This document shows, piece by piece, positions 9,377-18,549 of a stretch of 64,000 nt of DNA. Position numbers and translations under genes: made by a program. The stretch spans positions 5,276,585 through 5,340,584 of the forward strand of contig NZ_CP055156.1 of NCBI RefSeq assembly GCF_014217805.1, given 5' to 3'. The DNA is from Adhaeribacter swui (GTDB taxonomy: Bacteria; Bacteroidota; Bacteroidia; Cytophagales; Hymenobacteraceae). The notes beneath the pieces were generated by a model that saw only the letters and a program-made list of their open reading frames with translations, was not told the DNA's origin and searched no databases. Numbering within the stretch: the stretch's first letter is position 1; each line of letters starts with the position of its first letter.

Positions 9377-10642
9377 ATGATTAATAAGTTTATAGGCACT
9401 TGCGTGCTGTTACTAGGTATCGCCTTAAAAAGCTTGGCGTCGCAGGTGCTCATACCCATGGATGCCACCCAGAAAGATCACTTAAAATCGTATGGTTTAG
9501 CTTACTGGGTGCTTAAAAACCAGGTGGAGGTAGATTGGCTGTTAAATTATAAAGGCGGGGCTTTTGCTTTTCCGCACAGTTCCCGGCTGGAAAACGAAAT
9601 GGTAGTGCGGGGTGTAAGTTACCAGGTTATTTCGGATGCGCAATACAATCAAATATTGGCGCAAATTGCGGCGCCGGAATCGAACATGGATGTTATGAAA
9701 TTGGAAAAAGTGCCGAAAGTAGCCGTATACTCCCCTAAAACCAAGCAACCCTGGGACGATGCCGTTACGCTGGTACTTACTTACGCCGAGATACCTTACG
9801 ACATTATTTACGACGAAGAAGTAATGGAAGGCGTGTTACCCAAGTACGATTGGCTGCACTTGCACCACGAAGATTTTACCGGGCAATACGGCAAGTTTTA
9901 CATGACTTACCGCAATTACCCGTGGTACATTGCCCAGCAACAAGAATCTGAAGCCACTGCCAAGAAAAATGGGTTTAATAAAGTATCTCAGTTAAAATTA
10001 GCGGTAGCAAATAAAATCAAAGAATTTTGCGCCGGCGGCGGTTTTATGTTTGCCATGTGTTCGGCCACCGATACCTACGATATTGCCCTGGCCGCCAACG
10101 GTGTTGATATTGTAGAGGCCATGTTTGACGGCGATGCTGCCGATCCCAATGCCCAGCAAAAACTGGATTACAGCAAAACATTTGCGTTTAAAGATTTTAT
10201 CATAAGCCGCAATCCCTACGATCCGGAGTTCTCTAACATTGATAACCAGCAGCACGAACGGGGTTTAATGGAAAGTAACGACTTTTTTCAATTATTTACT
10301 TTTTCGGCCAAGTGGGACCCAATCCCTACCATGCTTACCCAAAACCACGAAAAAACGGTAAAAGGTTTTATGGGCCAGACTACCGCTTTTAAAAAGCAAT
10401 TAGTTAAATCGGATGTGATTGTAATGGGCGAAACCAAATCGGCGAACGAAGTGCGCTATATGCACGGTACGTTGGGCAAAGGTACCTGGACTTTTTACGG
10501 CGGCCACGATCCGGAAGATTACCAGCACCACGTGGGCGAAGAACCCACCGACCTGGCCTTGCACCCAAATTCGCCGGGTTACCGCTTAATTCTAAACAAC
10601 ATTTTATTCCCGGCAGCTAAAAAGAAAAAGCTGAAGACGTAG
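9377..10642 (+). CDS. Exported class-I glutamine amidotransferase-like protein (often auto-named asparagine synthetase B)
   Basis: A 421-aa protein with a clear Sec signal peptide (MINKFIGTCVLLLGIALKSLAS). Automatic pipelines tend to call this Bacteroidota family asparagine synthetase B, but there is no Met-Cys N-terminus and no ATP-pyrophosphatase domain. What is visible is KVAVYSP, the conserved LHLHHEDFTGQYGKFY, and GGGFMFAMCSATDTYD, in which Cys228 sits in a nucleophile-elbow-like context as in class-I amidotransferase folds. It probably acts in the periplasm. Function unknown. Single gene, flanked downstream by an intergenic repeat. Confidence 0.75.
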   Translation: MINKFIGTCVLLLGIALKSLASQVLIPMDATQKDHLKSYGLAYWVLKNQVEVDWLLNYKGGAFAFPHSSRLENEMVVRGVSYQVISDAQYNQILAQIAAPESNMDVMKLEKVPKVAVYSPKTKQPWDDAVTLVLTYAEIPYDIIYDEEVMEGVLPKYDWLHLHHEDFTGQYGKFYMTYRNYPWYIAQQQESEATAKKNGFNKVSQLKLAVANKIKEFCAGGGFMFAMCSATDTYDIALAANGVDIVEAMFDGDAADPNAQQKLDYSKTFAFKDFIISRNPYDPEFSNIDNQQHERGLMESNDFFQLFTFSAKWDPIPTMLTQNHEKTVKGFMGQTTAFKKQLVKSDVIVMGETKSANEVRYMHGTLGKGTWTFYGGHDPEDYQHHVGEEPTDLALHPNSPGYRLILNNILFPAAKKKKLKT

Positions 10643-10770
10643 CAGTTGGTCGTTGTTACTCGTTATTCGTTTCTAGCTGCTAAATAAAATTTTAAAAATT
10701 TATTAATTTCAGATAGCGCCTAACGGACAACAACTAACATGAAAGCTGTTTCGCATTCTAAAATCAAATA

Positions 10771-10855
10771 ATTAAAGGTACCAACCAATAGCTTTTAGGA
10801 GTAGTATTTTGTGGAGCTATCCCGTTTTGGTGGTGGAGACACCCTCAAAGGCGAA
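10771..10855. repeat. 85-bp dispersed repeat core, copy A
   Basis: This 85-bp block matches 43111-43195 in the same orientation with about 8 mismatches. Both copies share AGCTTTTAGGAGTAGTATTT, GTGGAGCTATCCCGTTTTGG and the hairpin GGTGGAGACACC. Upstream, 10743-10755 carries AAGCTGTTTCGCA, which resembles the terminal repeats of the element at 42951-43235. Confidence 0.8.
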
Positions 10856-10883
10856 AAGATTAATAGACTTTGGTAAACGGTAC

Positions 10884-11495
10884 TTAATGCATTCGGTCGG
10901 GTCGGTGCTCCAGGTTATTAATGATATCGGCTTCAATCTTTAACAATTCTTGCAATCGGGCATCTACTACATCGGCGGGCATGTATTCTTTGGCTAGTTT
11001 CACAAAACTCACGTAATGCCCGGCTTCTGATGCCATTAATTCGTAGTAGAATTTTTGCAAACCCGGATCGGCAATGTTTTTCCAGAGCAATTTAAACCGT
11101 TCGCAACTGCGGGCTTCAATTAAGGCATTAATGAGTAAGTGATCCATTAATTGGCGTTCCCGCTTATCGCCCTTCCGGATGTGTTTACTTAACTCCACTA
11201 CGTATTCATCGGGCCGGTTACGGCCTAATTGGTAGCCTCTTTTTTTTAACTCTTCCAGTACCCGCTCAAAGTGTCCCCATTCTTCGGCCACTAAAGCCGT
11301 CATTTCGTCAACCAATTTGGTTTTGTCGGGGTATTTCACAATTAACGAAATAGCCGATGTAGCCGCTTTTTGTTCGCAGTAGGCGTGATCTACCAAAATT
11401 TCTTCGATGTTTTTCTCGGCAATATTTACCCACCTTGGGTCGGTCGGTAATTTTAATTTTAATATAGTTTTGCCCGGATTATTTATTTCTTCCAT
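10884..11495 (-). CDS. miaE: tRNA-(ms2io6A)-hydroxylase MiaE
   Basis: A ferritin-like di-iron monooxygenase that hydroxylates the prenyl group of ms2i6A37 in tRNA. Metal-ligand motifs are visible in order: EEILVDHAYCEQKAA (about 30-44), EEWGHFERV (about 71-79), EARSCERFKLL (about 131-141) and ASEAGHYVSF (about 155-164). The length of 203 aa is standard for the family. The substrate-forming enzyme MiaB is encoded 7 kb away at 18550. Confidence 0.92.
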   Translation of the reverse strand: MEEINNPGKTILKLKLPTDPRWVNIAEKNIEEILVDHAYCEQKAATSAISLIVKYPDKTKLVDEMTALVAEEWGHFERVLEELKKRGYQLGRNRPDEYVVELSKHIRKGDKRERQLMDHLLINALIEARSCERFKLLWKNIADPGLQKFYYELMASEAGHYVSFVKLAKEYMPADVVDARLQELLKIEADIINNLEHRPDRMH

Positions 11496-11518
11496 TGTGT
11501 AAAGTTACAGGTTATTTA

Positions 11519-11708
11519 GTTGAAAAGTTGGAAGGTTTTAAAGTTGAAAAGTTAACCTTCAACTTCTGTCTAGAAATGTTTTGTTTTCAACTCAAGTAAA
11601 TGTATCCCATTGGTCAGTTAGAATTAACGCACCAATCTTCTGAAAATCGGAGAACAACTAATACTAATTTTTAAATATTCAACCTTTTAACTTTCCAACC
11701 TTCCAACT
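11519..11708. repeat. Intergenic repeat with GTTGGAAAG-type inverted arms, copy 1
   Basis: The left arm (11519-11563) is built from short units such as GTTGAAAAGTTGGAAGG. The right arm (11678-11708) is its imperfect reverse complement (CCTTTTAACTTTCCAACC). About 115 bp lie between the arms. A repeat with the same arms but a different interior is at 21908-22083. It fills the gap between miaE and the porin gene. Confidence 0.75.
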
Positions 11709-11710
11709 CT

Positions 11711-13624
11711 TTAATCAAAAAACATCCAGCGGATGCCGAAGGTTAAGTTGCGGGGCTGGCCCAGGTAAATAGGCGTAGTAAAATAACCATCTGCCGGGAA
11801 GCCTTGGTTTACGTGCGCCATTTTCACGAAAATGTTAAAAGACTTTATATCCGCCGTTACAAAAACATCAACTAAAGGATAGGTTGGAATGGAAAAACCG
11901 TTTTGCAAATAGAACTGCTGGGTAGCAGGCATGTAGGCATCAGCAAAGTATTTGTCCTGCACGTACACTTCCCCTCCTACCTGACCGTACAAAGCTTTTT
12001 TAAACAAATGCCCTTGGAAATACACTTTGCTGTTCACCATCCATTGGGGTATTCTAATTACCTCGGCCTTGCTGTTATCGGTGTAGTTAAAATTGTTCTC
12101 CCAATGAAAATTCTTCAATGCTAAATGGTGCTTCAGGGTTAAAGTGTACAGCTGCAATTGGCCGGGAGCCTGCACCGGAATAGCTTTTTCGTTGTAGTAA
12201 ACAAAGTTTTGCAGGTTAGTCCGGGCAAATTCCAGGTTTACCGTATTCCGGAACAAAGTACCATCTACCCGAATAGCGGACCGGTCGGCCACCACATTCC
12301 GGTAGTCGTTTTTCCATTCAAAATGGTTAGAGATTACCTGCTGCTGGGTTAAAGTAGGCGAATAAGAAGTACGCGATTGCGATACGGTTAAAAACTTGAG
12401 CCGCAAGGCTGCATCCAAACGGTAATCGCGGAATAACTGATACTCGCCGTTAACGGTAATATTAAAAACATCCCGAAAAATAAATTCTCCGTGTCCGCCT
12501 AAAAAGTACTGCTTCAAATTCTTCTTGAATCCTACCTGAACGGAATCATTTAGCGGGCCTGGCAAAACCTGTTCCACGTTAAGCAACTGGTTGCGGTAAC
12601 TTACATTCCTGTTTTTAAAATATGCCTGAAAGAAATGCAGTTTGCTATCGCTCATTACTCCAATGGAGTTTTCGAACATCCGGAACTCACTCGCATCGGA
12701 AGTTCGAAGAGTATCGTAATAAACATTGGGGTAAAAATAGGTGCTGTCATTTTTTTTATTTACAGTAAAATAATTTAACCCGGTGTCTTTAAAGCGGTTA
12801 AACTGCGACCGGTAATCTAAAGTGTGGTACACTTTAAAGTAATCTTTGGCGATGCGATATACCTGACCCAAATGGGCATTTTTACGATATTCCTTGTTCG
12901 TGGCAGTGTTTAAAAATACCTGTACGTTATCGGTTTGGTATAAACTATCAACACTGCTTTCGGGATCATCCCGCTGAATCCCTCCGGACTCTACAATGGC
13001 ATGTTCAGCATAATTTACGTTGGCAAACAAATGATACCGGTTTTCTTTGGACTGAATATGCGTAAACAAAGTAAATCCGGTTCGTTCTACTTGCCGGGCC
13101 CCCCGGGTGGTGGCGGTGCCGTAAAACTTTTCGCTCGAAATCCGTTCGTATGTAAAACCTACGCTGGCATTTTCGTTCACGTTCCGGCTAAAAGTACCGT
13201 CGAAAATTTGTTGCCCGTTGCCCCCTTGCACGTAACTTAACCGAGAATAAGGCGATTTAGAGTCGAAATACGTTTGATTGGCCGGATTGTAGTTATACCG
13301 GTCGAAAATAGAACGGCCATACCGGGCACCAATCTGGTCGGGCAACGAAAAATGCAAGCGTTTAGCAGGCGTAGCCAGATTGCCTAAGTCCTGGTAAAAA
13401 GTAGTATCGTGGTACCAGTTCCGAATTTGTTGCAGGTTATTTAAGGTAGTATCTACTTGCCTCAATTCGTATTTACCCCGGAAAATATCATTTTCCTTAA
13501 TTATGCGGGTAGTTTTGGGGCTGTAAATGTTAACGGTTGAGTCGTTTAAGATTTGAGCCTGGGCATCAAACAAGCCGGAAAGGCAACAGGTTAGGGCTAA
13601 TACAACGGGCAGAATATACTTCAC
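11711..13624 (-). CDS. Putative outer-membrane porin
   Basis: A protein of about 637 aa with a signal peptide ending near LFDAQA. The rest is a long series of amphipathic beta-strands rich in Tyr, Asn and Phe, ending in the strand RNLTFGIRWMFFD with a C-terminal aromatic typical of outer-membrane barrels. It belongs to the family annotated as putative porin in Bacteroidota. I prefer the GTG start at 13624 (MKYILPVV); a TTG two codons upstream (13630) is also possible. The gene follows lpxK with a gap of 2-8 bases and is probably cotranscribed with it. Confidence 0.82.
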   Translation of the reverse strand: MKYILPVVLALTCCLSGLFDAQAQILNDSTVNIYSPKTTRIIKENDIFRGKYELRQVDTTLNNLQQIRNWYHDTTFYQDLGNLATPAKRLHFSLPDQIGARYGRSIFDRYNYNPANQTYFDSKSPYSRLSYVQGGNGQQIFDGTFSRNVNENASVGFTYERISSEKFYGTATTRGARQVERTGFTLFTHIQSKENRYHLFANVNYAEHAIVESGGIQRDDPESSVDSLYQTDNVQVFLNTATNKEYRKNAHLGQVYRIAKDYFKVYHTLDYRSQFNRFKDTGLNYFTVNKKNDSTYFYPNVYYDTLRTSDASEFRMFENSIGVMSDSKLHFFQAYFKNRNVSYRNQLLNVEQVLPGPLNDSVQVGFKKNLKQYFLGGHGEFIFRDVFNITVNGEYQLFRDYRLDAALRLKFLTVSQSRTSYSPTLTQQQVISNHFEWKNDYRNVVADRSAIRVDGTLFRNTVNLEFARTNLQNFVYYNEKAIPVQAPGQLQLYTLTLKHHLALKNFHWENNFNYTDNSKAEVIRIPQWMVNSKVYFQGHLFKKALYGQVGGEVYVQDKYFADAYMPATQQFYLQNGFSIPTYPLVDVFVTADIKSFNIFVKMAHVNQGFPADGYFTTPIYLGQPRNLTFGIRWMFFD

Positions 13625-13632
13625 GCTCAAAA

Positions 13633-14694
13633 TTAGTTATTTTCCGGTTTACTTTGGTTAGCTATATGGTTTAAAATAAGCGCATCAAAATCTTCCTGAT
13701 CTTTAATAAAAGCAACTTTTATGGGCAGGTAAAATAAAGGTACGTTTTGCCAGTTGGGTGCTGTTATTAAATTGGCGAGCTTCACCGCATCTTTCCGGGT
13801 GGTAATAATTGTTACCGGATTATTTTGGGAATAACGTTGCCAGTCCGCAAAAATTTTCTTTAAATCAGATTTGGTAAAAGCATGATGATCGGGAAATTGG
13901 TAATGGTGCAACACCTGATAACCTTGATCTTGTAAATACCCGATTAATGGTTTGGCATTAGCAATAGCCGTAATAACCAGTATTTGATTACTTACCGGCT
14001 GCTTTGCAATGCACGGAACTAAATTACCGTATTGGTAACGCGTAAAAAAAACGGGTATCTCTTTTTGGGCGTAAGAAACTGCCAATTTTTTAATTTTTTG
14101 CATTTCTGCGTTCGCTATAAACTCCGGGCACTTGGTAACAATAATAACATCGGCTCGGTTGGCGCCCGCCGGAAATTCCCGCAGCCGCCCGGCCGGTAAA
14201 ACCAAGTCCTGGTAAAACAAACGGGCGTAATCCGTTAACAAAATATTCAGCGAAGGCGTAACCCCCCGGTGCTGAAACGCATCATCCAGAACAATAACGT
14301 CTAAATCCGGTTTTTGATCCAGCAAGTTTTTAATGCCTAAGGCGCGGTCTTCTGAAACCGCTACGGTAACCTGCGGGTAATCTAAATAATATTGGTAAGG
14401 TTCGTCGCCTAGGCTTTCGGCGGAGGCAGAAGCATCGGCCAGGATATAGCCTTTGATTTTCCGTTTGTAACCGCGGCTTAGGGTTGCTGTTTTTTTATGA
14501 TTGAGTAAACGTAAAAGGTATTCTACGTGCGGGGTTTTGCCGGTGCCGCCCACCGTTAAATTACCTATACTAATTACGGGTACAGTAAAATGGTTGGATT
14601 TTAAAAAATTTTGATCGTACAAGGTATTGCGCACCCGCATGACACCACCGTAAAGCAGCGAAAAAGGATACAGTAAGCGCGCGATAACCTTCAT
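13633..14694 (-). CDS. lpxK: Tetraacyldisaccharide 4'-kinase LpxK
   Basis: Phosphorylates the 4' position of the lipid A disaccharide at the inner-membrane cytosolic face. The 353-aa chain has an N-terminal hydrophobic segment (LLYPFSLLYGGVMRVRN), the P-loop GNLTVGGTGKTPHVEYLL (about 43-60), the LSRGYKRK motif, the GDEPYQY motif, and LDDAFQHRGV with the catalytic-pair Asp and His. It lies in the same direction as the porin gene and just upstream of it, and is divergent from the NIF3 gene. Confidence 0.95.
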   Translation of the reverse strand: MKVIARLLYPFSLLYGGVMRVRNTLYDQNFLKSNHFTVPVISIGNLTVGGTGKTPHVEYLLRLLNHKKTATLSRGYKRKIKGYILADASASAESLGDEPYQYYLDYPQVTVAVSEDRALGIKNLLDQKPDLDVIVLDDAFQHRGVTPSLNILLTDYARLFYQDLVLPAGRLREFPAGANRADVIIVTKCPEFIANAEMQKIKKLAVSYAQKEIPVFFTRYQYGNLVPCIAKQPVSNQILVITAIANAKPLIGYLQDQGYQVLHHYQFPDHHAFTKSDLKKIFADWQRYSQNNPVTIITTRKDAVKLANLITAPNWQNVPLFYLPIKVAFIKDQEDFDALILNHIANQSKPENN

Positions 14695-14771
14695 GTTTCT
14701 GTAATTTTGGGCAAAAATAAACTATTTTCAAGCTTTCAATCTATTGGGCATCATTAATTCTGTTAACAAAA

Positions 14772-15869
14772 ATGACTAAAATTAAAGAGGTAATTGCTTT
14801 ATTGGAACAAATTGCCCCGCCGGCTTACCAGGAATCGTACGATAACGTGGGCCTGCAAACCGGCAACCCACAGGATGCAATAACGGGCGTATTATTAACC
14901 TTGGACTGCACCGAAGCCGTGTTGGAAGAAGCTATTGCGAATAATTGCAACCTGATTATTGCCCATCATCCGGTTATCTTTAAGCCTTTAAAAAAACTTA
15001 CCGGCCAAAACGCAGTAGAGAAAATAATCATTAAAGCCATTCAACATAATCTGGCTATTTATGCCTGCCATACCAACCTCGATAGCGTGTCTACGGGAGT
15101 AAACAATAAAATTTGTCAGAAACTGGGCTTGGTTAACACCCGTATATTGGCGCCAAAATCCGGATTATTTAAAAAATTAATCACTTTTGTGCCGCTCAAC
15201 GATACCAAAAAAGTGCTGCATGCATTACACCAGGCCGGGGCGGGCACTTTAGGGAATTACCAGAATGTGTCGTTTCAGGCAAAAGGCATTGGAAGTTTTC
15301 AGCCGGTGGCTGGCGCAAATCCGGCAATTGGGGAAATAAACCAGCAGGAATTTGTAGACGAAAACCGGATTGAAGTATTACTGCCGGGTTATTTAGAAAG
15401 TAAAGTAGTAGCGGCTTTACTGGCTGCTCACCCATACGAAGAAGTGGCCTACGATGTAATTTCTTTAGCTAACCTGAACCAACAAGTGGGCGCCGGCATG
15501 TTGGGCGAATTACCCGCTGGGCTTTCGGGACCAGAATTTATTGGTTACTTAAAAGAAAAAATGGCATTATCGGTAGTGAAGCATACCGAATTTTTAAAAA
15601 ATAAAATAAAGCGGGTAGCCGTTTGCGGCGGCACCGGTAGTTTTTTAATAAAAGACGCTATCCGGCAACAGGCCGATGTATTTGTAACCGCTGATTTAAA
15701 ATACCATGAGTATTTTGACGCCGAAAACAAAATTGTACTGGCGGATATTGGCCATTACGAAAGCGAAGTTTACACAAAGGAATTATTTTATGATATAATT
15801 AAAAATAATTTTTCTAATTTTGCAGTCTTGTTATCAAAAGTAAATACCAATCCTGTCAGATATAGTTAA
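14772..15869 (+). CDS. NIF3-like dinuclear metal-centre protein
   Basis: A NIF3/DUF34 protein of 365 aa with metal-binding motifs near the N-terminus (AHHPVIFKPLKKL, about 65-77; YACHTNLDSV, about 97-106) and near the C-terminus (GHYESEVYTKELFYDII). The central insertion (about 125-230, with HPYEEVAYDVI) is the PII/CutA-like domain of the longer YqfO-type members. Often linked to GTP cyclohydrolase-type folds, but the cellular role is not settled. Only 7 bases separate it from the next gene, suggesting an operon. Confidence 0.92.
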   Translation: MTKIKEVIALLEQIAPPAYQESYDNVGLQTGNPQDAITGVLLTLDCTEAVLEEAIANNCNLIIAHHPVIFKPLKKLTGQNAVEKIIIKAIQHNLAIYACHTNLDSVSTGVNNKICQKLGLVNTRILAPKSGLFKKLITFVPLNDTKKVLHALHQAGAGTLGNYQNVSFQAKGIGSFQPVAGANPAIGEINQQEFVDENRIEVLLPGYLESKVVAALLAAHPYEEVAYDVISLANLNQQVGAGMLGELPAGLSGPEFIGYLKEKMALSVVKHTEFLKNKIKRVAVCGGTGSFLIKDAIRQQADVFVTADLKYHEYFDAENKIVLADIGHYESEVYTKELFYDIIKNNFSNFAVLLSKVNTNPVRYS

Positions 15870-15876
15870 GCACTAC

Positions 15877-16611
15877 ATGGAAAGTACCGTAGCTAGTAAA
15901 TTAGAAGCCCTCATGAAGCTTCAGCAAATCGATTCTCAGTTAGATGAAATCAGACGTGTTCGGGGTGATTTACCGGAAGAAGTTAGGGACTTGGAAGATG
16001 AAATAGCCGGTTACGAAGTTCGGGTAAACAAATTTGATGAAGAGATTGAAAACTTAAATCAAACGATTGCTGCCCGGAAACAAGCCATTAAAGACTCCGA
16101 GAGCTTAATTCGTAAATACGAAGATCAGCAATCTAATGTGCGTAACAACCGGGAATACGATGCCATTACCAAAGAGATTGAATTACAAAAATTAGAAATT
16201 CAGATCTCGGAGAAAAAAATCAAAGAAGCTCACTACCAAATAGATCAAAAACACAACGAAATAGCCGGTACCAAACAAAAACTGGAAGAACGCCGCAAAG
16301 ATTTAGATTCTAAAACCGGTGAATTAAACGTAATTGTATCGGAAAGCGAAGAAGAAGAACGTGTACTGTTATCGGACCGGGAAAAAGCCGTTAAAAATAT
16401 TGAAGACCGTTTATTAAATGCCTATACCCGCATCCGCCAAAACGTACGCAACGGTTTAGCAGTTGTAACGGTTAAACGCGATGCCTGCGGCGGTTGCTTT
16501 AACACCGTTCCCCCGCAACGTCAGTCGGATATTGCTTCACACAAAAAAATTATTGTTTGCGAGCACTGCGGCCGTATTTTCGCTGATGTAGAACAAAAAG
16601 CAGTTATTTAA
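15877..16611 (+). CDS. Coiled-coil protein with C4-type zinc ribbon (DUF164 family)
   Basis: A 244-aa protein whose residues about 10-180 form a long charged coiled coil. It ends in a zinc ribbon with Cys-x2-Cys (CGGCFNTVPPQ) and Cys-x2-Cys (CEHCGRIF). This matches the DUF164 / C4-type zinc ribbon family, which commonly sits next to NIF3 genes as here. The molecular function is not firmly known; nucleic-acid or ribosome association is plausible. A terminator follows at 16631. Confidence 0.9.
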   Translation: MESTVASKLEALMKLQQIDSQLDEIRRVRGDLPEEVRDLEDEIAGYEVRVNKFDEEIENLNQTIAARKQAIKDSESLIRKYEDQQSNVRNNREYDAITKEIELQKLEIQISEKKIKEAHYQIDQKHNEIAGTKQKLEERRKDLDSKTGELNVIVSESEEEERVLLSDREKAVKNIEDRLLNAYTRIRQNVRNGLAVVTVKRDACGGCFNTVPPQRQSDIASHKKIIVCEHCGRIFADVEQKAVI

Positions 16612-16630
16612 TAAGATCAACAAAAATTTA

Positions 16631-16670
16631 AAACAAAAAAGGATGGCCGTTGGTCATCCTTTTTTGTTTT
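16631..16670 (+). terminator. Terminator after the zinc-ribbon gene
   Basis: Inverted repeat AAACAAAAAAGGATG / CATCCTTTTTTGTTT with a short loop and a T run on the descending arm; symmetric enough to work on either strand. Confidence 0.85.
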
Positions 16671-16724
16671 AAGCACCGGTATAAAAATTTAAAATTTTAA
16701 AAATTTAAAAATAGCGGCCCCATT

Positions 16725-18020
16725 ATGTACCAACTAGAAATATTACATATACACTTACCGGAACCTTTAACCGCTTTTAAAACAAAAGCTTTGGGATGGG
16801 CCAATAGCTTATATCAACAAGTAGCCTATTACGAATCCAACCAAATAGACTTTCCGCATCACGGATTTTTAAATTTTCTGGCCGCCAGTAATACGTTTCT
16901 ACCCATTCACTCAGATCAGGCTTTGGCATCCTTAGAAGCCGAAATGCGCCGGCAAAAACAGGTGCTTTGTTGCACATTGAGCTACGAACTTAAAAACCAA
17001 ATCGAACCGCTTCGCAGCGCTCATCCGGATTTTATTCAATTTCCAGTTATTCATTTTTTCAACCCGGAAGTACAAATACATTTTGCCGCGGATAAAATTA
17101 TAATTAACTCTCCTCAGGACAATTGTTTAAAAATTTATCAAGCCATTCTTGAATATCAGGAATCTAAAACACTAAATAATAGAAATTTAACAATAGAACA
17201 GCGCATTTCAAAAGAAGAATATATTAATCAGGTAAACAACATTAAACAGCGGATTATTGAAGGCGATGTATACGAGATAAACTATTGCCAGGAGTTTTAC
17301 GCGTCAGCGCCAGGGTTTGACCCGGTGAGTGCGTTTTTAGGTTTAAATGAATTATCGCCGATGCCTTTTGCTGGCTTTTATAAAGTGCACGATAAATACG
17401 TGATGTGCGCATCGCCGGAACGTTTTTTAAAAAAATCACAAAACATGCTGATTGCCCAACCTATAAAAGGCACCATCCGGCGCGGCAAAACTACCCCGGA
17501 AGACAATTTTTTAAAAAATGAACTGGCTACAAACGAAAAAGAAATCGCGGAAAACATGATGATCATGGATTTGGTGCGGAATGATCTGGCCCGTTGCTCT
17601 GTAACTGGTTCGGTGGTGGTAGAAGAAATGTTTGCCATATACAGTTTCAAGCAGGTGCACCAAATGATTACCACCATTCGATCGCAGGTGTCAAATCAAA
17701 CTTCTTTAACAGAAATATTAAAAAGTACCTTCCCGATGGGCAGCATGACCGGCGCGCCTAAAATTGCCGCCATGCGTTTGATTGAACAATACGAAGCTTT
17801 TGCAAGAGGTTTATATTCCGGGAGCCTGGGTTATATTTTGCCCAACGGTGATTTTGATTTTAACGTGGTAATCCGGAGTATGCAGTACAATGCCTCGACC
17901 AAGCACCTCAGTTTTGCGGTGGGCAGCGCCATCACCTACGATTCAGACCCGGAACAAGAATACCAGGAATGTTTACTAAAAGCCGCCGCCCTCCTGCAAG
18001 TCCTCCAACCTAAGCTGTAA
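16725..18020 (+). CDS. pabB: Aminodeoxychorismate synthase component I (PabB)
   Basis: A chorismate-binding enzyme of 431 aa that aminates chorismate to aminodeoxychorismate for folate synthesis. The C-terminal domain shows IKGTIRRGKTPEDN-like residues (about 246-260), IMDLVRNDLARC (about 282-293), the signature PMGSMTGAPKIAAMRLIE (about 339-356) and a GAIxYxxP-type end (YSGSLGYILPNGDFDFNVVIRS). PIKGT at the catalytic lysine position favours PabB over TrpE. No pabA or pabC gene is nearby, so the glutaminase partner is elsewhere. An AT-rich palindrome at 16684-16712 sits just before the ATG. Confidence 0.88.
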   Translation: MYQLEILHIHLPEPLTAFKTKALGWANSLYQQVAYYESNQIDFPHHGFLNFLAASNTFLPIHSDQALASLEAEMRRQKQVLCCTLSYELKNQIEPLRSAHPDFIQFPVIHFFNPEVQIHFAADKIIINSPQDNCLKIYQAILEYQESKTLNNRNLTIEQRISKEEYINQVNNIKQRIIEGDVYEINYCQEFYASAPGFDPVSAFLGLNELSPMPFAGFYKVHDKYVMCASPERFLKKSQNMLIAQPIKGTIRRGKTTPEDNFLKNELATNEKEIAENMMIMDLVRNDLARCSVTGSVVVEEMFAIYSFKQVHQMITTIRSQVSNQTSLTEILKSTFPMGSMTGAPKIAAMRLIEQYEAFARGLYSGSLGYILPNGDFDFNVVIRSMQYNASTKHLSFAVGSAITYDSDPEQEYQECLLKAAALLQVLQPKL

Positions 18021-18107
18021 TAAAGTACATAAGGTATATAACGTATACAAACACATACAACTCAACTTAGTAAATTTCCCATTCACCGGAAATTACCCTT
18101 GGACACT

Positions 18108-18340
18108 ATGCAACAAGTAGCTTTAGCCAGGTGCAAGAGTTTGACGCTAAACTGTCCGAGCGTTCAGCGAGTTTTTAGCGCCTTGACTTTTTTGGTTCTT
18201 TTTGTGTCAAGACAAAAAGAACAGAACCTGAGCAATGAAACAACTTCAAGTAGAAATTAAGTAACAGCCGCCGCTATGCGAACGATAACTATTACTGCTC
18301 CAATAAATAGTAAGTCACGGAAGTAAATCCGCGCCATAGT
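18108..18340. repeat. Dispersed intergenic repeat, copy 2 of 2
   Basis: The second copy of the element at 123-349, with the same block order and the hairpin GTTCTTTTTGT / ACAAAAAGAAC at 18195-18222. Divergence is concentrated between blocks. It lies in the 529-bp gap between pabB and miaB; apart from it and the miaB promoter I see nothing else in that gap. Confidence 0.8.
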
Positions 18341-18500
18341 AAGCCATAGTAGAGCAATTTTTAAAATTTCCAACTTTCCCCGTTGCTTCCGCAACTTTAT
18401 AACCCTATTTTCCACTTTCCTCATTACCCTGGCAAATAACTAATTAGATAATTACGTTTTTATAAGTAATTACCAAATTTAAATTAAGTATAACTGCCAT

Positions 18501-18531
18501 TCTGTCATTCAAAATTAAATTCGTAAATTTG
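18501..18531 (+). promoter_or_regulatory. Bacteroidota-type promoter for miaB
   Basis: TCTG (18501-18504, one mismatch to TTTG) lies exactly 19 bases before TAAATTTG (18524-18531), matching the -33/-7 arrangement TTTG-N19-TAnnTTTG. The miaB ATG is at 18550, giving a leader of roughly 12-15 bases. Confidence 0.6.
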
Positions 18532-18549
18532 CCTTTCAAAAATTAGTAT

